54,296 bases of DNA from Actinomycetota bacterium (GTDB lineage: Bacteria > Actinomycetota > Thermoleophilia > Solirubrobacterales > Solirubrobacteraceae): contig JADDQZ010000005.1 of assembly GCA_016781085.1 (NCBI GenBank), positions 2,158 through 56,453 on the forward strand, read 5' to 3'. The notes beneath the pieces are model-generated. The model saw only the letters and a list, made by a program, of their open reading frames with translations. It was not told the DNA's origin and did not search any database. Position numbers and translations under genes: made by a program. Below, in pieces: positions 26,131 through 34,880 of the stretch. The number at the start of each line of letters is the position of its first letter. Positions within the stretch are counted from its first letter, which is position 1.

Positions 26131-27102
26131 TCAGCTGGCTACGTGACGGCCGGGCGTACTGCGCCCGGCCGTCACGAGCAGTCCCTGCCGGCCCGCCCAC
26201 ATCAGGTACTCCCCCGCGAGTCCGCGCCAGCGGCCGTAGGGCTCGAAGAACTCGCGCACTCCCGCTTCGTCAGCGCGGGCACGCGGGCGCCCCGTCGTGA
26301 GCCGGCCGACGAGTTTGAGGAAGCCGAGATCTCCGGCCGGCACCTGGTCATAGCGCCCATGTCCGTAGAGCGCCAAGTACTCGACCGTCCAGGATCCGAT
26401 TCCCGGCAGCCGCCGCAGCGCGTCCCAAACTCGCTCGTGAGGACCCGCAAGATCGATACGGCCGGCGGCCACTTCGCGCGCCGCCCGGCGCAGCGTGAGG
26501 GCACGGGTCTCAGCGAGGCCGAAAGAAGCCAGCCGGGCCGGCGACACGTCAGCGATCGCGCCCGCGCTCGGCGCATCCCGCAGTCCGGTTTCGGGGCAGC
26601 GACGCCCGCACGTGGAGATCAACCGGCGCTGAATCCCGATGGCGCGCTCGATGTCGATCAACTGCTCGGTGATCGCCGCGACCAAGGTCTCGAATCGACC
26701 GGGCCGGCGTCGCGGACGTAAGCACGGGTTGGCGCGGATCGCGCGTCCAAGGAGCGGATCGCGCCAGAAGGTCGCATGAAATTCACGTAAGTCGTCGTCC
26801 ACGCCGGTGGCAAAGCGCATTCGCTCGAGCCCGCCCCGGGCCCCCTGCTCGGACTGGCTCCGAACGGCGAAGACCACTCCGCCGTCAGCCGCCTGGGCGA
26901 CCGCGACCACTACGGCTTCGTCGCCTACGTGGAGAAGTCGTTGCAAGCCGGGACCGCGACGCCGCAGCAAGCCGTCCCCGCTGGCACACGGAAGCCGGAA
27001 AGGCGACACGGGGTTCACTACTTCACGTACTTGCACCCGCCAGCTTGATTGCCTCGCAGGGTCGCGAGCGGCAACCGACTCAGCCGTCACCAGCCCGGTC
27101 AA
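26131..27102 (-). CDS. DNA-3-methyladenine glycosylase II (AlkA-type, HhH-GPD)
   Basis: 323-residue base-excision enzyme removing alkylated bases. The N-terminal domain (about 1-110) is AlkA-like and weakly conserved. The HhH-GPD core contains FETLVAAITEQLIDIERAI, the hairpin LRRLPGIGSWTVEYLALYG, and the catalytic Asp in VPAGDLGFLKLVGRL. A TTG start overlaps the stop of the upstream small gene (TTGA), so they are co-transcribed. The last codons contain a perfect 14-bp inverted repeat. A second, shorter AlkA homologue lies at 49203-49874. Confidence 0.9.
   Translation of the reverse strand: MTGLVTAESVAARDPARQSSWRVQVREVVNPVSPFRLPCASGDGLLRRRGPGLQRLLHVGDEAVVVAVAQAADGGVVFAVRSQSEQGARGGLERMRFATGVDDDLREFHATFWRDPLLGRAIRANPCLRPRRRPGRFETLVAAITEQLIDIERAIGIQRRLISTCGRRCPETGLRDAPSAGAIADVSPARLASFGLAETRALTLRRAAREVAAGRIDLAGPHERVWDALRRLPGIGSWTVEYLALYGHGRYDQVPAGDLGFLKLVGRLTTGRPRARADEAGVREFFEPYGRWRGLAGEYLMWAGRQGLLVTAGRSTPGRHVAS
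26143..26175. terminator. Perfect 14-bp inverted repeat, candidate bidirectional terminator
   Basis: GTGACGGCCGGGCG and its exact complement CGCCCGGCCGTCAC flank a TACTG loop. It lies inside the last codons of alkA and 68 bases after the convergent ThiY-type gene. It could end transcription of the thiamine-precursor operon. There is no T-tract, so termination efficiency is uncertain. Confidence 0.45.
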
Positions 27103-27401
27103 CTCCGGCGGACGAGATGGACGTCGACGAGAAAAGAATTGCTCGAAAGAATCTCGCCGACGACACCCTTGCGCCGGGAGCGGCGCCGCCCGCCTAGACG
27201 CGGCGCCTTGTGCGCGACGAAAGCGGCCGTTGCCGCACCCGCCACGAAGCTGGTCGCGGCGAGAGCGGCGGCCTGACGCGGCGCTGCCCGCACGGCCGTC
27301 GGCGCGCGCAGGACCGTATGAGCCTGCACAGACCGAGCGGGGACCAGCACGCCTTCGACGACTTCGGCTTCGGTTTTGGGAATCTCGCTCACGCCGTACA
27401 C
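27099..27401 (-). CDS. Small membrane-associated hypothetical protein
   Basis: 100 residues, not recognised; GTG start at 27401. SEIPKTEAEVVEGVLVPARSV at the start (in two blocks), then an alanine-rich hydrophobic stretch (AAALAATSFVAGAATAAFVA, about 44-63) that could be one TM helix. A basic patch (RRRSRRKG) and a short hydrophobic end follow. Its stop overlaps the alkA start, so the two form a transcription unit. Coding quality is moderate. Confidence 0.55.
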   Translation of the reverse strand: MYGVSEIPKTEAEVVEGVLVPARSVQAHTVLRAPTAVRAAPRQAAALAATSFVAGAATAAFVAHKAPRLGGRRRSRRKGVVGEILSSNSFLVDVHLVRRS

Positions 27402-27459
27402 AGCATGACGGACCGGCAGGACGCCCGCGTGTCAGCGGTTGACAGCAGGACCGCAGCAG

Positions 27460-28095
27460 TTAGGACTTCAAAACACCGCTGGGGCGCTTCGACGATGGCG
27501 CAGCTGTGCCGAACACGCGGTCCCACCAGGGCGCACTGACCCCGAAGGCCGTGTCGTGGTCCTGGAAGTGGTGACGCATGTGCAGCTCGCGCAACCTACG
27601 CCCAACCCGCGTCCGCGGGGAGTGGTGGTGCACGTGGTAATGAATCATGTCGTACGCCAGGTAGCCCGCGGAGAACCCAGCCATGAAGGCGGGGGCCGCA
27701 GCGCTTCCGAGCACAACCCAGAACAAGGCGCCGAAGGCAAGCGCCAGGGGCACGCTGACCGATGGCGGCATGACCAGGCGCAGGCGGTCGTTGGGGTGAT
27801 CGTGGTGGACGCCGTGCATCATCCAGTGCAGGCGCCGCCCCAACGGGTGCCGGGGCTCGAAGTGAAAGACGACGCGGTGAAGCCAGTACTCCGTCAGCGT
27901 CCAGGCGAGGTAGCCGACGGCGGCAAGCAAGGCCGTCATGCCGATCCCCACGCGCTGCGTGCCGGTCAGAGCCAGCCAAACGATCGCGGGAGCGAAGATG
28001 AGCACCGGCACTGCTGGATGGACGCGCGTGAACGAGTCGAGCACCCGCGACCGGAACATGGGCGGAGAAGCTTTCAACACGTCCGTGCGTCGCAT
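27460..28095 (-). CDS. Fatty acid hydroxylase / sterol desaturase family membrane protein
   Basis: 211 residues from the ATG at 28095 (a TTG at 28125 is possible). It is a di-iron membrane enzyme by motif: EYWLHRVVFHFEP, then LHWMMHGVHHDHPND, then DMIHYHVHHHSP and ELHMRHHFQDHD. These give the HxxxH, HxxHH and HxxHH histidine boxes placed between four predicted TM helices. Relatives hydroxylate fatty acyl chains of sphingolipids or carotenoids. It lies beside a YghO-like N-acyltransferase and a serine-palmitoyltransferase-like gene, which makes lipid hydroxylation plausible. The substrate is inferred. Confidence 0.85.
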   Translation of the reverse strand: MRRTDVLKASPPMFRSRVLDSFTRVHPAVPVLIFAPAIVWLALTGTQRVGIGMTALLAAVGYLAWTLTEYWLHRVVFHFEPRHPLGRRLHWMMHGVHHDHPNDRLRLVMPPSVSVPLALAFGALFWVVLGSAAAPAFMAGFSAGYLAYDMIHYHVHHHSPRTRVGRRLRELHMRHHFQDHDTAFGVSAPWWDRVFGTAAPSSKRPSGVLKS

Positions 28096-28136
28096 GCCGA
28101 CAAAATAGCCGGGACGCTGAAGCAAACGCGCGCGTG

Positions 28137-29264
28137 TCAGTCAGAGAGCGCGCGGTCGTACAGGCGGTAGCGCCGCACGATGCGTCCGTTCAGTCCTTCC
28201 AGCGCCCGGTTGATCGGGTCGTTGGTCTCCAGGATCCAGCCCAGCTCGGCCAGATGGATGCCGGTCTTCTCCGCCGCCTCGAAATGGACGGTGTACAGGC
28301 GCGCCGCGATCCCCAGGTGCTGGAATTCCGGTTTGACGCCCAGCGCGAACTGCCGCACGCGCGAGATCTTTCGCCGCCAATACAACGCCTTGAGCCAGCC
28401 GAAAGGCAGCAACCGGCCGTTGAGATGCACGAGCACCTCGTTGAAGTCGGGCAACGTCAGGGCGGCGCCGACCACTTCGCCGTCTTTCTCGGCCAGAAAC
28501 GCCCAGTCCTCGCTGAGGATCGGCTTGAGGTCCTTGGCGTAGTGGCGCACTTCGGCATCGGTGAGCGGGACGAAGCCCCAGTTCTTCTCCCACGCCGAGT
28601 GGTAGACCCCGACAAAGCGCGCGACTTCGGCGTCGAGCTCGCGCTTGCGCATCGGGCGGACCGTGACGCCGTGTTCGGGCAGCTTGTCGGCGACTTCGAA
28701 GATCGCCGGGTGGACCTTGGCGCGGTCGGAAATCTGGATTTCCCACATCCAGAGGTCCATCGCCTTGGCAAGCCCGGCCTGCTCGATCAATCCGGGGTAG
28801 TAACGGTGGTTGTAGGGCTGAAGCACGAGCGGCATACGCTCGAAGCCTTCGATCAGCACGCCGCAGGGATCGTTGGTGGTGAAGTCACACGGCCCGACCA
28901 TCCGGTCGCAGCCTTTGGCGGTCAGCCAGCGGCCCGCGGTGTCCAGCAACAACTGAGCTACTTCGGGATCGTCTTCTGCGTCGAAGAAGCCGAAGAAGCC
29001 CCACTTGTTCTGCTGGAACGCCTGGAAACGCTCGTCGACTTGCGCGGTGATGCGACCGACGACCTTCCCGTCACGAAGGGCGAGAAAGTACTCCGCTTGC
29101 GCGTGGTCGAAAAAGGGGTTGCGCGAGCGGTCGAGAAACCGCTTGCGCTCCAGGATCAGCGGCGCAACCCAATTCGGCTCATCGGCATACAAGCGGAAGG
29201 GAAGCCGGATGAACGCGCGAAGCTGGGCCTTAGAATGAACTGGCTCGACGCGTAGCCTGGACAC
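28137..29264 (-). CDS. GNAT-superfamily N-acyltransferase (YghO-like)
   Basis: 375 residues, probably an N-acyltransferase. The first half contains RAFIRLPFRLYADEPNWVAP and PFFDHAQAEYFLALRDGKVV, the N-terminal signature of the YghO-like family. The second half has a GNAT-like core: WAFLAEKDGEVVGAALTLPD, RQFALGVKPEFQHLGIAARL (the acyl-CoA loop QHLGIA), and ELGWILETNDPINRALEGLN. GTG start at 29264, only 14 bases from the divergent oxoamine synthase gene. With that gene it could form the acyl-transfer step of ceramide-like lipid synthesis; this is inference from neighbourhood. Confidence 0.8.
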   Translation of the reverse strand: MSRLRVEPVHSKAQLRAFIRLPFRLYADEPNWVAPLILERKRFLDRSRNPFFDHAQAEYFLALRDGKVVGRITAQVDERFQAFQQNKWGFFGFFDAEDDPEVAQLLLDTAGRWLTAKGCDRMVGPCDFTTNDPCGVLIEGFERMPLVLQPYNHRYYPGLIEQAGLAKAMDLWMWEIQISDRAKVHPAIFEVADKLPEHGVTVRPMRKRELDAEVARFVGVYHSAWEKNWGFVPLTDAEVRHYAKDLKPILSEDWAFLAEKDGEVVGAALTLPDFNEVLVHLNGRLLPFGWLKALYWRRKISRVRQFALGVKPEFQHLGIAARLYTVHFEAAEKTGIHLAELGWILETNDPINRALEGLNGRIVRRYRLYDRALSD

Positions 29265-29278
29265 GGCGAGGACCCTAT

Positions 29279-30556
29279 ATGCCCACCGCCAACGACGTCT
29301 TCGACAAGGTCCGCGGTCACGAGCGCCTCGAGCAACTGCAAGCCGCGCGCGCAGCCGATCTGCTGCCGTACTTTCGCCGGCTGGAGGGGCCGGCCGGTCC
29401 CGTGGTGGAGATGGAAGGGGCCGCGCGGATCATGCTCGGCTCCAACAACTACCTCGGGCTGACCGGCGATCCGCGCGTGATCGCCGGAGCACGCGACGCG
29501 CTCGAGCGCTACGGCACCGGGCTGACAGGCTCGCGGCTGCTCAACGGCACGCTCGATCTGCACTTAGAGCTCGAACGTGAGCTCGCCGACTGGATGGGGA
29601 CCGAAGACGCGATCGTCTTCACCACCGGCCACCAGGCCAATGTCGGCGGCCTCGGAACCCTCTTGGGGCCCGGCGACACGGTGATAGCCGATTCCGCCGA
29701 CCACGCCTCGATCCTCGACGGCTGCCTGCTGTCGCGCGCGAAGCTGCGCCCATTTCGCCACGGACGCCTCGACAAGCTCGAAAGCCAGCTTCAGCGCGCC
29801 GCTGCCGAGACCGGGGGCGAGCAAGACGGCGGCGTGCTCATAGTCGTCGACGGCGTCTTCTCGATGGAAGGCGACATCGCGCCCCTACCTGAGATTGCCG
29901 CGCTGGCCAAGGCCCACGGCGCGCGCTTGATGGTCGACGAAGCGCACGCGGCGGGCGTCCTTGGCCGTCGTGGCGCCGGCGCGGCCGAGCTGCTCGGGAT
30001 CGAAGCTGCCGTCGACCTGCGAATGGGGACCTTCTCCAAGAGCCTCGCGTCGTGCGGCGGCTTTCTTGCCGGCAGCGCCGAAGTTATCGACTTCCTGCGG
30101 GTGCACTCACGCGCTTTTCTATTCACGGCGTCGGGCGTTCCGGCCGCCGTCGGCGCGGCCCTGAGCGCGTTGCGCATCGTGCGCTCCGCCGAAGGCCCGG
30201 ACCTGTTCGCCCGGGTGCTGGGCAACGCGGCCTACCTCAACCGCGGCCTGCGCGAGCTCGGGTTCGATGTCGTCGGCGCGCAGCCGCTGCCCGACGACTC
30301 GTCGGTCACGACGCCAATCGTGCCGGTGCGCGTCGGCGACGACTGGAAGGCGGTTTTGCTCTGGCGCGCGCTGTTCGACGCGGGCATTTACGTCAATGTG
30401 GCGCTTCATCCGGCTGTCGCCCCGGGCTCGGCCCTACTACGCACGAGCGTCATGGCGACTCACGATCACGCCACGCTGGACGAGGCGCTCGACGGTTTCG
30501 CCCGGGTCAAGCGTGACTTCGAGGCCGAGCACGGCCCGCTGCCGGCGCCACGCTGA
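29279..30556 (+). CDS. PLP-dependent alpha-oxoamine synthase (serine palmitoyltransferase/KBL/BioF family)
   Basis: 425-residue fold-type I PLP enzyme condensing an amino acid with an acyl-CoA. NNYLGLTGDPRV, SRLLNGTLDLHLELE, TTGHQANVG, DSADHASILDG and DEAHAAGVLG are family motifs. The PLP lysine is in GTFSKSLASCGGF, at about residue 254. GTFSKSLAS.GGF is closer to bacterial serine-palmitoyltransferase-like enzymes than to KBL (TLGKALGG) or BioF. ATG at 29279. Neighbouring YghO-like acyltransferase and FA hydroxylase fit a sphingolipid-type role. KBL or BioF activity cannot be excluded from sequence alone. Confidence 0.87.
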   Translation: MPTANDVFDKVRGHERLEQLQAARAADLLPYFRRLEGPAGPVVEMEGAARIMLGSNNYLGLTGDPRVIAGARDALERYGTGLTGSRLLNGTLDLHLELERELADWMGTEDAIVFTTGHQANVGGLGTLLGPGDTVIADSADHASILDGCLLSRAKLRPFRHGRLDKLESQLQRAAAETGGEQDGGVLIVVDGVFSMEGDIAPLPEIAALAKAHGARLMVDEAHAAGVLGRRGAGAAELLGIEAAVDLRMGTFSKSLASCGGFLAGSAEVIDFLRVHSRAFLFTASGVPAAVGAALSALRIVRSAEGPDLFARVLGNAAYLNRGLRELGFDVVGAQPLPDDSSVTTPIVPVRVGDDWKAVLLWRALFDAGIYVNVALHPAVAPGSALLRTSVMATHDHATLDEALDGFARVKRDFEAEHGPLPAPR

Positions 30557-30637
30557 GCCAGCGTCAAGTCGCGAACGCTCGAACTCGTTCAAGGCAACGA
30601 ATCACCCGCTTTTTGCGAACGAACCCCTCACGAAGTG

Positions 30638-30666
30638 TTGCCGAGCACTCGCTCAAGACCTAGCCT
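30638..30666 (+). promoter_or_regulatory. Candidate promoter of mihF
   Basis: TTGCCG (30638-30643) and TAGCCT (30661-30666) are separated by exactly 17 bases, a good housekeeping-sigma match. Transcription would begin near 30673, giving an untranslated leader of about 85 bases before the mihF ATG. A strong AGGGGGAGG ribosome site precedes the ATG. Confidence 0.45.
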
Positions 30667-30758
30667 GCCGCTCCGGTCAGGGGGTCAGGGAGAAGATCCC
30701 TCCGAGGGAGCAGTCAACAGCGTCGCGCTGAGTCGAGCGCAACGCAGGGGGAGGTTCG

Positions 30759-31130
30759 ATGAACACAGCGAGCGCTCGCACGGCGCCTCAGCATCTACGC
30801 GCGTTGGAGCAGGCCAATCGGGTCCGGCTGGCACGAGCAGAGTTGAAGCGACGAGTCGCCGACGGCGAGCTGCCCGTGGCGGAAGTGGTGCTGGAATGCC
30901 CGTGGGAAGCCGAGAGCATGACCATCGGCGATCTGCTGGCCAGCCAGCACAGGTGGGGGCGTACCCGTTGCCGCCGGTTCCTTTCGGCTCTGCCGATGGT
31001 CGAAACCAAGACGATCGGCTCGATGACCGACCGCCAGCGGCGACAACTGGCCGCCCGGCTCAACGGCGAAGTAGAGGAACTCGAGAGTCTGGCTCTGGCC
31101 GGCGCCGGCTGGGGTAGCGCTGTGCGCTGA
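30759..31130 (+). CDS. mihF: Actinobacterial integration host factor (MihF/sIHF family)
   Basis: 123-residue nucleoid-associated DNA-binding protein unrelated to proteobacterial IHF. The whole protein fits the family: helix ALEQANRVRLARAELKRRV, VAEVVLECPWEAESMTIGDLL (split here at ECPW), WGRTRCRRFLSALPMVE, and the TKTIGSMTDRQRRQLAARL helix-two-turn-helix. It stimulates phage integration in mycobacteria and organises the chromosome. The ATG has a very strong ribosome site (AGGGGGAGG), consistent with high expression. The family is restricted to Actinobacteria, which supports the taxonomic reading of the window. Confidence 0.93.
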   Translation: MNTASARTAPQHLRALEQANRVRLARAELKRRVADGELPVAEVVLECPWEAESMTIGDLLASQHRWGRTRCRRFLSALPMVETKTIGSMTDRQRRQLAARLNGEVEELESLALAGAGWGSAVR

Positions 31131-31135
31131 GGAGA

Positions 31136-31582
31136 TCAGTACGCGTGGGCCGGGGCGAATCCCGGCCCACGCGTAGCGATCTCGACGATGTTTCCGTCGG
31201 GATCGCGGCAGTAGATCGATCGAAATCCGCTGCGCTCGAAGACGTCAGTGCATTCCACTTCGCGGCTGCGCAGATAATCGCGCCACGCCTCATGCTCGGC
31301 CGCTGTCTCGACAACCAGGGCAAAGTGGTGGACCGAGCCGACACCCACCACACCGCGTGGCAATTCCGGGTACTCCATGAAGGAGACCAGCGCGCCCGCC
31401 GCGCCGTCGAGCGCCCCGAACCAGACGTGGCGAGTCTGCTGGTCGTCGTCGGATGGGCCGTCGTGCACGATCCCCAAGCCAAGGACATCACGATAAAAAG
31501 CGATGGTCCGCACCATGTCAGCGCTGATGGCGGTGACGTGATGCAGGCCGCGCAACTGCATTCGCTTGGGTTCTGAAGCCAC
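31136..31582 (-). CDS. VOC-family (glyoxalase/extradiol dioxygenase) protein
   Basis: 148-residue vicinal-oxygen-chelate protein with two beta-alpha-beta-beta-beta modules. LRGLHHVTAISADMVRTIAFYRDVLG supplies the first metal His (HHVT), GSVHHFALVVE the second, and YCRDPDGNIVEIAT the final Glu. Ring-cleaving dioxygenases and related lyases share this pattern; the substrate is unknown. Start at 31582, with an in-frame ATG seven codons later. It ends five bases from the mihF stop, convergent with it. Confidence 0.85.
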   Translation of the reverse strand: MASEPKRMQLRGLHHVTAISADMVRTIAFYRDVLGLGIVHDGPSDDDQQTRHVWFGALDGAAGALVSFMEYPELPRGVVGVGSVHHFALVVETAAEHEAWRDYLRSREVECTDVFERSGFRSIYCRDPDGNIVEIATRGPGFAPAHAY

Positions 31583-31631
31583 GAAACAACCCTAGAGCGC
31601 GCACCGGTCGGTTCCCGTATGTGGCGCCTAG

Positions 31632-31981
31632 TCCTCAGGTCGGGTTGCATTCCTAAGCGAAGCCGCACACTTCCGCGAGATCGGGCATCTTTCGACTGCC
31701 GACATCGCCCGCGCCACCGGCGCGAACGAGACCACGGTGCGCGCCTGGATTCGTGATGGCCAGTCAAGTCTCCTTCAGGAACGCACGCCGAGCGGCTCGC
31801 GGAGCTTTCTGCGTTCGTGGAGCGTCTGGTTCACGTGATGAAGCCCGAGCATGTGCCGGCGTGGATGCGTGAACGAATTCCGCTTCTTGATCACACCACG
31901 CCGCTCGACGTGATCTCACACGGCGGCTATCGCCGCGTGGCGCGTGTCGTCACCGGCTTGGAGCAGTCCGGCGCCATCTAG
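31632..31981 (+). pseudogene. Frameshifted Xre/MbcA/ParS-type antitoxin remnant
   Basis: Two fragments in different frames. The first (from about 31632) has no start codon and reads as a helix-turn-helix: HLSTADIARATGANETTVRA followed by WIRDGQ. The second, shifted in frame, continues with AERLAELSAFVERLVHVM, VPAWMRERIPLLDHTTPLDV and GGYRRVARVVTGLEQ, stopping at TAG 31979-31981. The latter matches the toxin-binding domain of Xre/MbcA/ParS antitoxins, normally paired with a RES-domain toxin. No toxin gene follows. A short third fragment (DPDVMARLSASMARREE) ends at 32063. Confidence 0.65.
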
Positions 31982-32063
31982 GAGCGCTTCCTGTCTGCGC
32001 GATCCCGATGTGATGGCGCGGCTGTCGGCGAGCATGGCGCGCCGCGAAGAGGACGAGGTATAG

Positions 32064-32620
32064 AGGCGGCGCCCGGATCACGCGCATCGCCGGCTGAGTC
32101 TGCGGTCACGCCATCGGAGCCCCGTGCCGCAAGCTTGCGCTACGGACGACGCGCAGAGTGGCCGGTCTGATGACGACGAGGTCATACGGGCGTCAGCCTT
32201 GCGACGCCGACGCCTGTGGCACCGGTGAGCCGGGGAAACTCAGCGGATGCCAGAGTCAGAGCAGCCGCCCGTCAATCCGCTCGTCTCCAGGGCCAATCCT
32301 GAGCCCAAGACGAACCAGTGGCCCGACGTTGAACAGCCCGGACCAGACGCCGTCGATGAAGCCCGTACGGAGCACGAGACCGGGCGCCCGACAGTCGCTC
32401 CCGACGACTAGCAGCGGTCGGTCCTCCTCGACCAGCTGAAAGGACCGTCCCGCTGGATCCTCAGCCGGCTCGCGCGCGTTGCTTGGCCTCAGTGCGCGTC
32501 TCCGAACCACGCCGCTGACACGGTGCCCGATCTTTGTACATATGGATAAACGCCGGCATGTCGCAGGCGCCTAGTCTGTTCTCGCTGCACGCCTGAACCG
32601 CAAGGGAGACTCAAAGACGC
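32064..32620. other. Decayed or non-coding tract before glutamine synthetase
   Basis: No firm gene. Two competing small frames exist: a plus-strand frame of 54 acidic residues (ATG 32247 to TAG 32411) and an 84-residue minus-strand frame (32256-32510) with VEEDRPLLVVGSDCRAPG and LFNVGPLVRLGLRIGPG, which could be a gene fragment. Neither has clear support. The AT-rich patch TTTGTACATATGGATAAAC (32534-32552) stands out in this GC-rich DNA and may belong to the glutamine synthetase control region. AAGGGAG at 32602-32608 is the likely ribosome site for the next gene. Confidence 0.4.
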
Positions 32621-34789
32621 ATGCCCGTGGCTCGTACCCGTACCCAAAACATCAGTGCCGCCCAGTGGAGCCCCAACGGTGGCTCACTTGGGCAAACGGA
32701 TCTGACCCAAGCAGGCGGGCCGCTCTACGGCGCCAACGTCTTTTCTCCGGCGGTGCAGCGCCAGCGGCTGCCCAAGGCGATCTTCAAGCGCCTGCAGAGG
32801 GCGCTCGACCGTGGTGAGCCGCTCGACCCTGAACTAGCCGATGCCGTCGCCGCCGCCATGAAGGACTGGGCGATGGAAAAGGGCGCGACTCACTACACGC
32901 ATTGGTTTCAGCCGCTGACCGGCTCCACCGCCGAAAAGCACGACTCCTTTTTCAACCCCACCGACGACGGCACGGCGATCGCGGAATTCTCCGGCAAGGA
33001 GCTCATCCAGGGCGAGCCTGATGCTTCGTCCTTCCCGACCGGCGGCATCCGCGCCACTTTCGAGGCTCGCGGCTACACCGCCTGGGATCCGACTTCGCCG
33101 GCTTTCATCCTCGAAAACCCCAATGGCGCCTTCCTTTGCATTCCGACGGCTTTCGCGTCGTGGACCGGCGAAGCGCTCGACAACAAGATTCCGCTGCTGC
33201 GCTCGATGGACGCGCTGGCGAAGTCAGCCTTGCGCGCTTTGCGCTTGTTCGGCGACGAGACGACGACGAAGGTCTTTTCGACGATCGGTCCCGAGCAGGA
33301 GTACTTCCTGATCGACGAGCAGTACTACTTCGAGCGCCCTGACCTGATCACGACCGGCCGCACGCTCTTCGGCGCACAGCCGGCGAAGGGCCAGGAGCTC
33401 GACGACCACTACTTCGGCTCCATTCCCGAGCGCGTGCTGGCGTTCATGCTCGAAGCCGAGCAGGAGCTCTTCAAACTCGGCGTCCCGATCAAGACCCGTC
33501 ACAACGAGGTCGCTCCGGGCCAATACGAGATCGCCCCGGTGTTCGAGAACTCCAACGTTGGGTCAGACCACCAGCAGCTCTGCATGCAGGTGCTCCAGAA
33601 CGTCGCGCGCCGCTACCAGCTCGTGTGCCTGATGCACGAGAAGCCCTTCGCCGGCGTCAACGGATCCGGCAAGCACAACAACTGGTCGATGAGCACGGAC
33701 GCCGGGGGCAACCTGCTCGAGCCCGGCGCCACTCCGCACGACAACCTGCAGTTCCTGTTCTTCTGCTCCGCCGTCATCGCGGCCGTAAACAAGCATGCCG
33801 GCCTGCTGCGCGCCTCGATCGCCAGCCCCGGACAGGATCACCGCTTGGGGGCGAATGAGGCCCCTCCCGCGATCATCTCGATCTTCCTCGGCACCGAGCT
33901 CGAAAAGGTCTTCAACGGCATCGAATCCGGCTCTGGGGAGGCGGCGTCACCGCAGTCCTACCTCGGCCTCGGAACTTCCATGCTCCCGCAGCTTCCGCGC
34001 CACGCCGCCGACCGCAACCGCACCTCGCCGTTCGCGTTCACCGGCAACAAGTTCGAGTTCCGCGCCCTCGGTTCCAGCATGTCGACGGCGCTGCCGAACA
34101 CGGTGCTCAACACGATCGCATCGGAAGCCATCGACGCGCTGTCAGACCAGCTCGAGTCGCGCCTACAAGATGGGACTTCCTTGGAGGAAGCGGTGCTGGA
34201 AGTCGTCAAGACGACCTACGGCACCCACAAGCAAGTCGTCTTCGGCGGCGACAACTACGCAGACGACTGGCATGCCGAAGCCGAGCGTCGCGGTCTGCCG
34301 AATCTGCGCCAGACGCCCGACGCCCTGCCCGCCCTGGTGTCGGACACCACGGTCGAGGTCTTCGAGAAGTACAACGTGTTCTCGCATCGCGAGCTCGAAG
34401 CCCGCTACGAGGTCTTCGTCGAGCAGTACGTCACCAAGCTCAACATCGAATCCGAGACGGCGGCGAACATCGCGCGGACGATGCTGCTGCCGGCCGCCAT
34501 CCGCTACCTCGCCGAGCTGGCCAGTGCGGGCAGCGGGACCGGTATCAGCACGCTGCGCACCGAAGTTGCCAGCGGCGTGGACGAGATGGTCGAGCGCCTC
34601 CAGGGCCTGGAAAGCGCAAACGACAACTACCCCGAGTTCCAGGACGTCATCGGTCCGGCGCTCTACGTCAAGGACACCGTCGTTCCCGCCATGGACGCGC
34701 TGCGCAGCGTGGCGGACCGGCTCGAGCGACAGGTCGCCGACGACCTCTGGCCGCTGCCGAAGTACTCGGAAATCCTTTTCATCAAGTAG
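32621..34789 (+). CDS. glnN: Glutamine synthetase, type III
   Basis: 722-residue GSIII, which assimilates ammonium by ATP-dependent amidation of glutamate. The length and motifs fit GSIII, not the roughly 470-residue GlnA. They include [20 protein letters not shown] near residue 87, [52 protein letters not shown] and [25 protein letters not shown] enzymes form double hexamers and have a long C-terminal extension (here helical, about 540-722). A ribosome site AAGGGAG lies 12 bases before the ATG. It is monocistronic, ending in a strong terminator. Confidence 0.97.
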   Translation: MPVARTRTQNISAAQWSPNGGSLGQTDLTQAGGPLYGANVFSPAVQRQRLPKAIFKRLQRALDRGEPLDPELADAVAAAMKDWAMEKGATHYTHWFQPLTGSTAEKHDSFFNPTDDGTAIAEFSGKELIQGEPDASSFPTGGIRATFEARGYTAWDPTSPAFILENPNGAFLCIPTAFASWTGEALDNKIPLLRSMDALAKSALRALRLFGDETTTKVFSTIGPEQEYFLIDEQYYFERPDLITTGRTLFGAQPAKGQELDDHYFGSIPERVLAFMLEAEQELFKLGVPIKTRHNEVAPGQYEIAPVFENSNVGSDHQQLCMQVLQNVARRYQLVCLMHEKPFAGVNGSGKHNNWSMSTDAGGNLLEPGATPHDNLQFLFFCSAVIAAVNKHAGLLRASIASPGQDHRLGANEAPPAIISIFLGTELEKVFNGIESGSGEAASPQSYLGLGTSMLPQLPRHAADRNRTSPFAFTGNKFEFRALGSSMSTALPNTVLNTIASEAIDALSDQLESRLQDGTSLEEAVLEVVKTTYGTHKQVVFGGDNYADDWHAEAERRGLPNLRQTPDALPALVSDTTVEVFEKYNVFSHRELEARYEVFVEQYVTKLNIESETAANIARTMLLPAAIRYLAELASAGSGTGISTLRTEVASGVDEMVERLQGLESANDNYPEFQDVIGPALYVKDTVVPAMDALRSVADRLERQVADDLWPLPKYSEILFIK

Positions 34790-34813
34790 GTATCCGAACC
34801 GGAGACGCAGTAC

Positions 34814-34845
34814 GAAAGGCCCCGCTGAGGCGGGGCCTTTCCTTT
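34814..34845 (+). terminator. Intrinsic terminator of glnN
   Basis: GAAAGGCCCCGC and GCGGGGCCTTTC form an almost complete stem around a TGAG loop, followed by CTTTGTTT. It lies 25 bases after the glnN stop. This is the clearest intrinsic terminator in the window. Confidence 0.9.
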
Positions 34846-34880
34846 GTTTGGTCTCTGCGCCCTTTGTTTGGTCTCTGCGC
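34841..34880. repeat. Perfect 20-bp tandem duplication
   Basis: CCTTTGTTTGGTCTCTGCGC occurs twice head to tail (34841-34860 and 34861-34880). It begins in the T-tract of the glnN terminator. Nothing else recognisable lies between 34881 and the end of the L,D-transpeptidase gene at 35055. Confidence 0.95.

Noticed and set aside
32534-32552. GlnR-type operator before glnN
   Set aside because: The AT-rich patch does not satisfy the gTnAC-n6-GaAAc spacing, so it is noted only as a possible control region.
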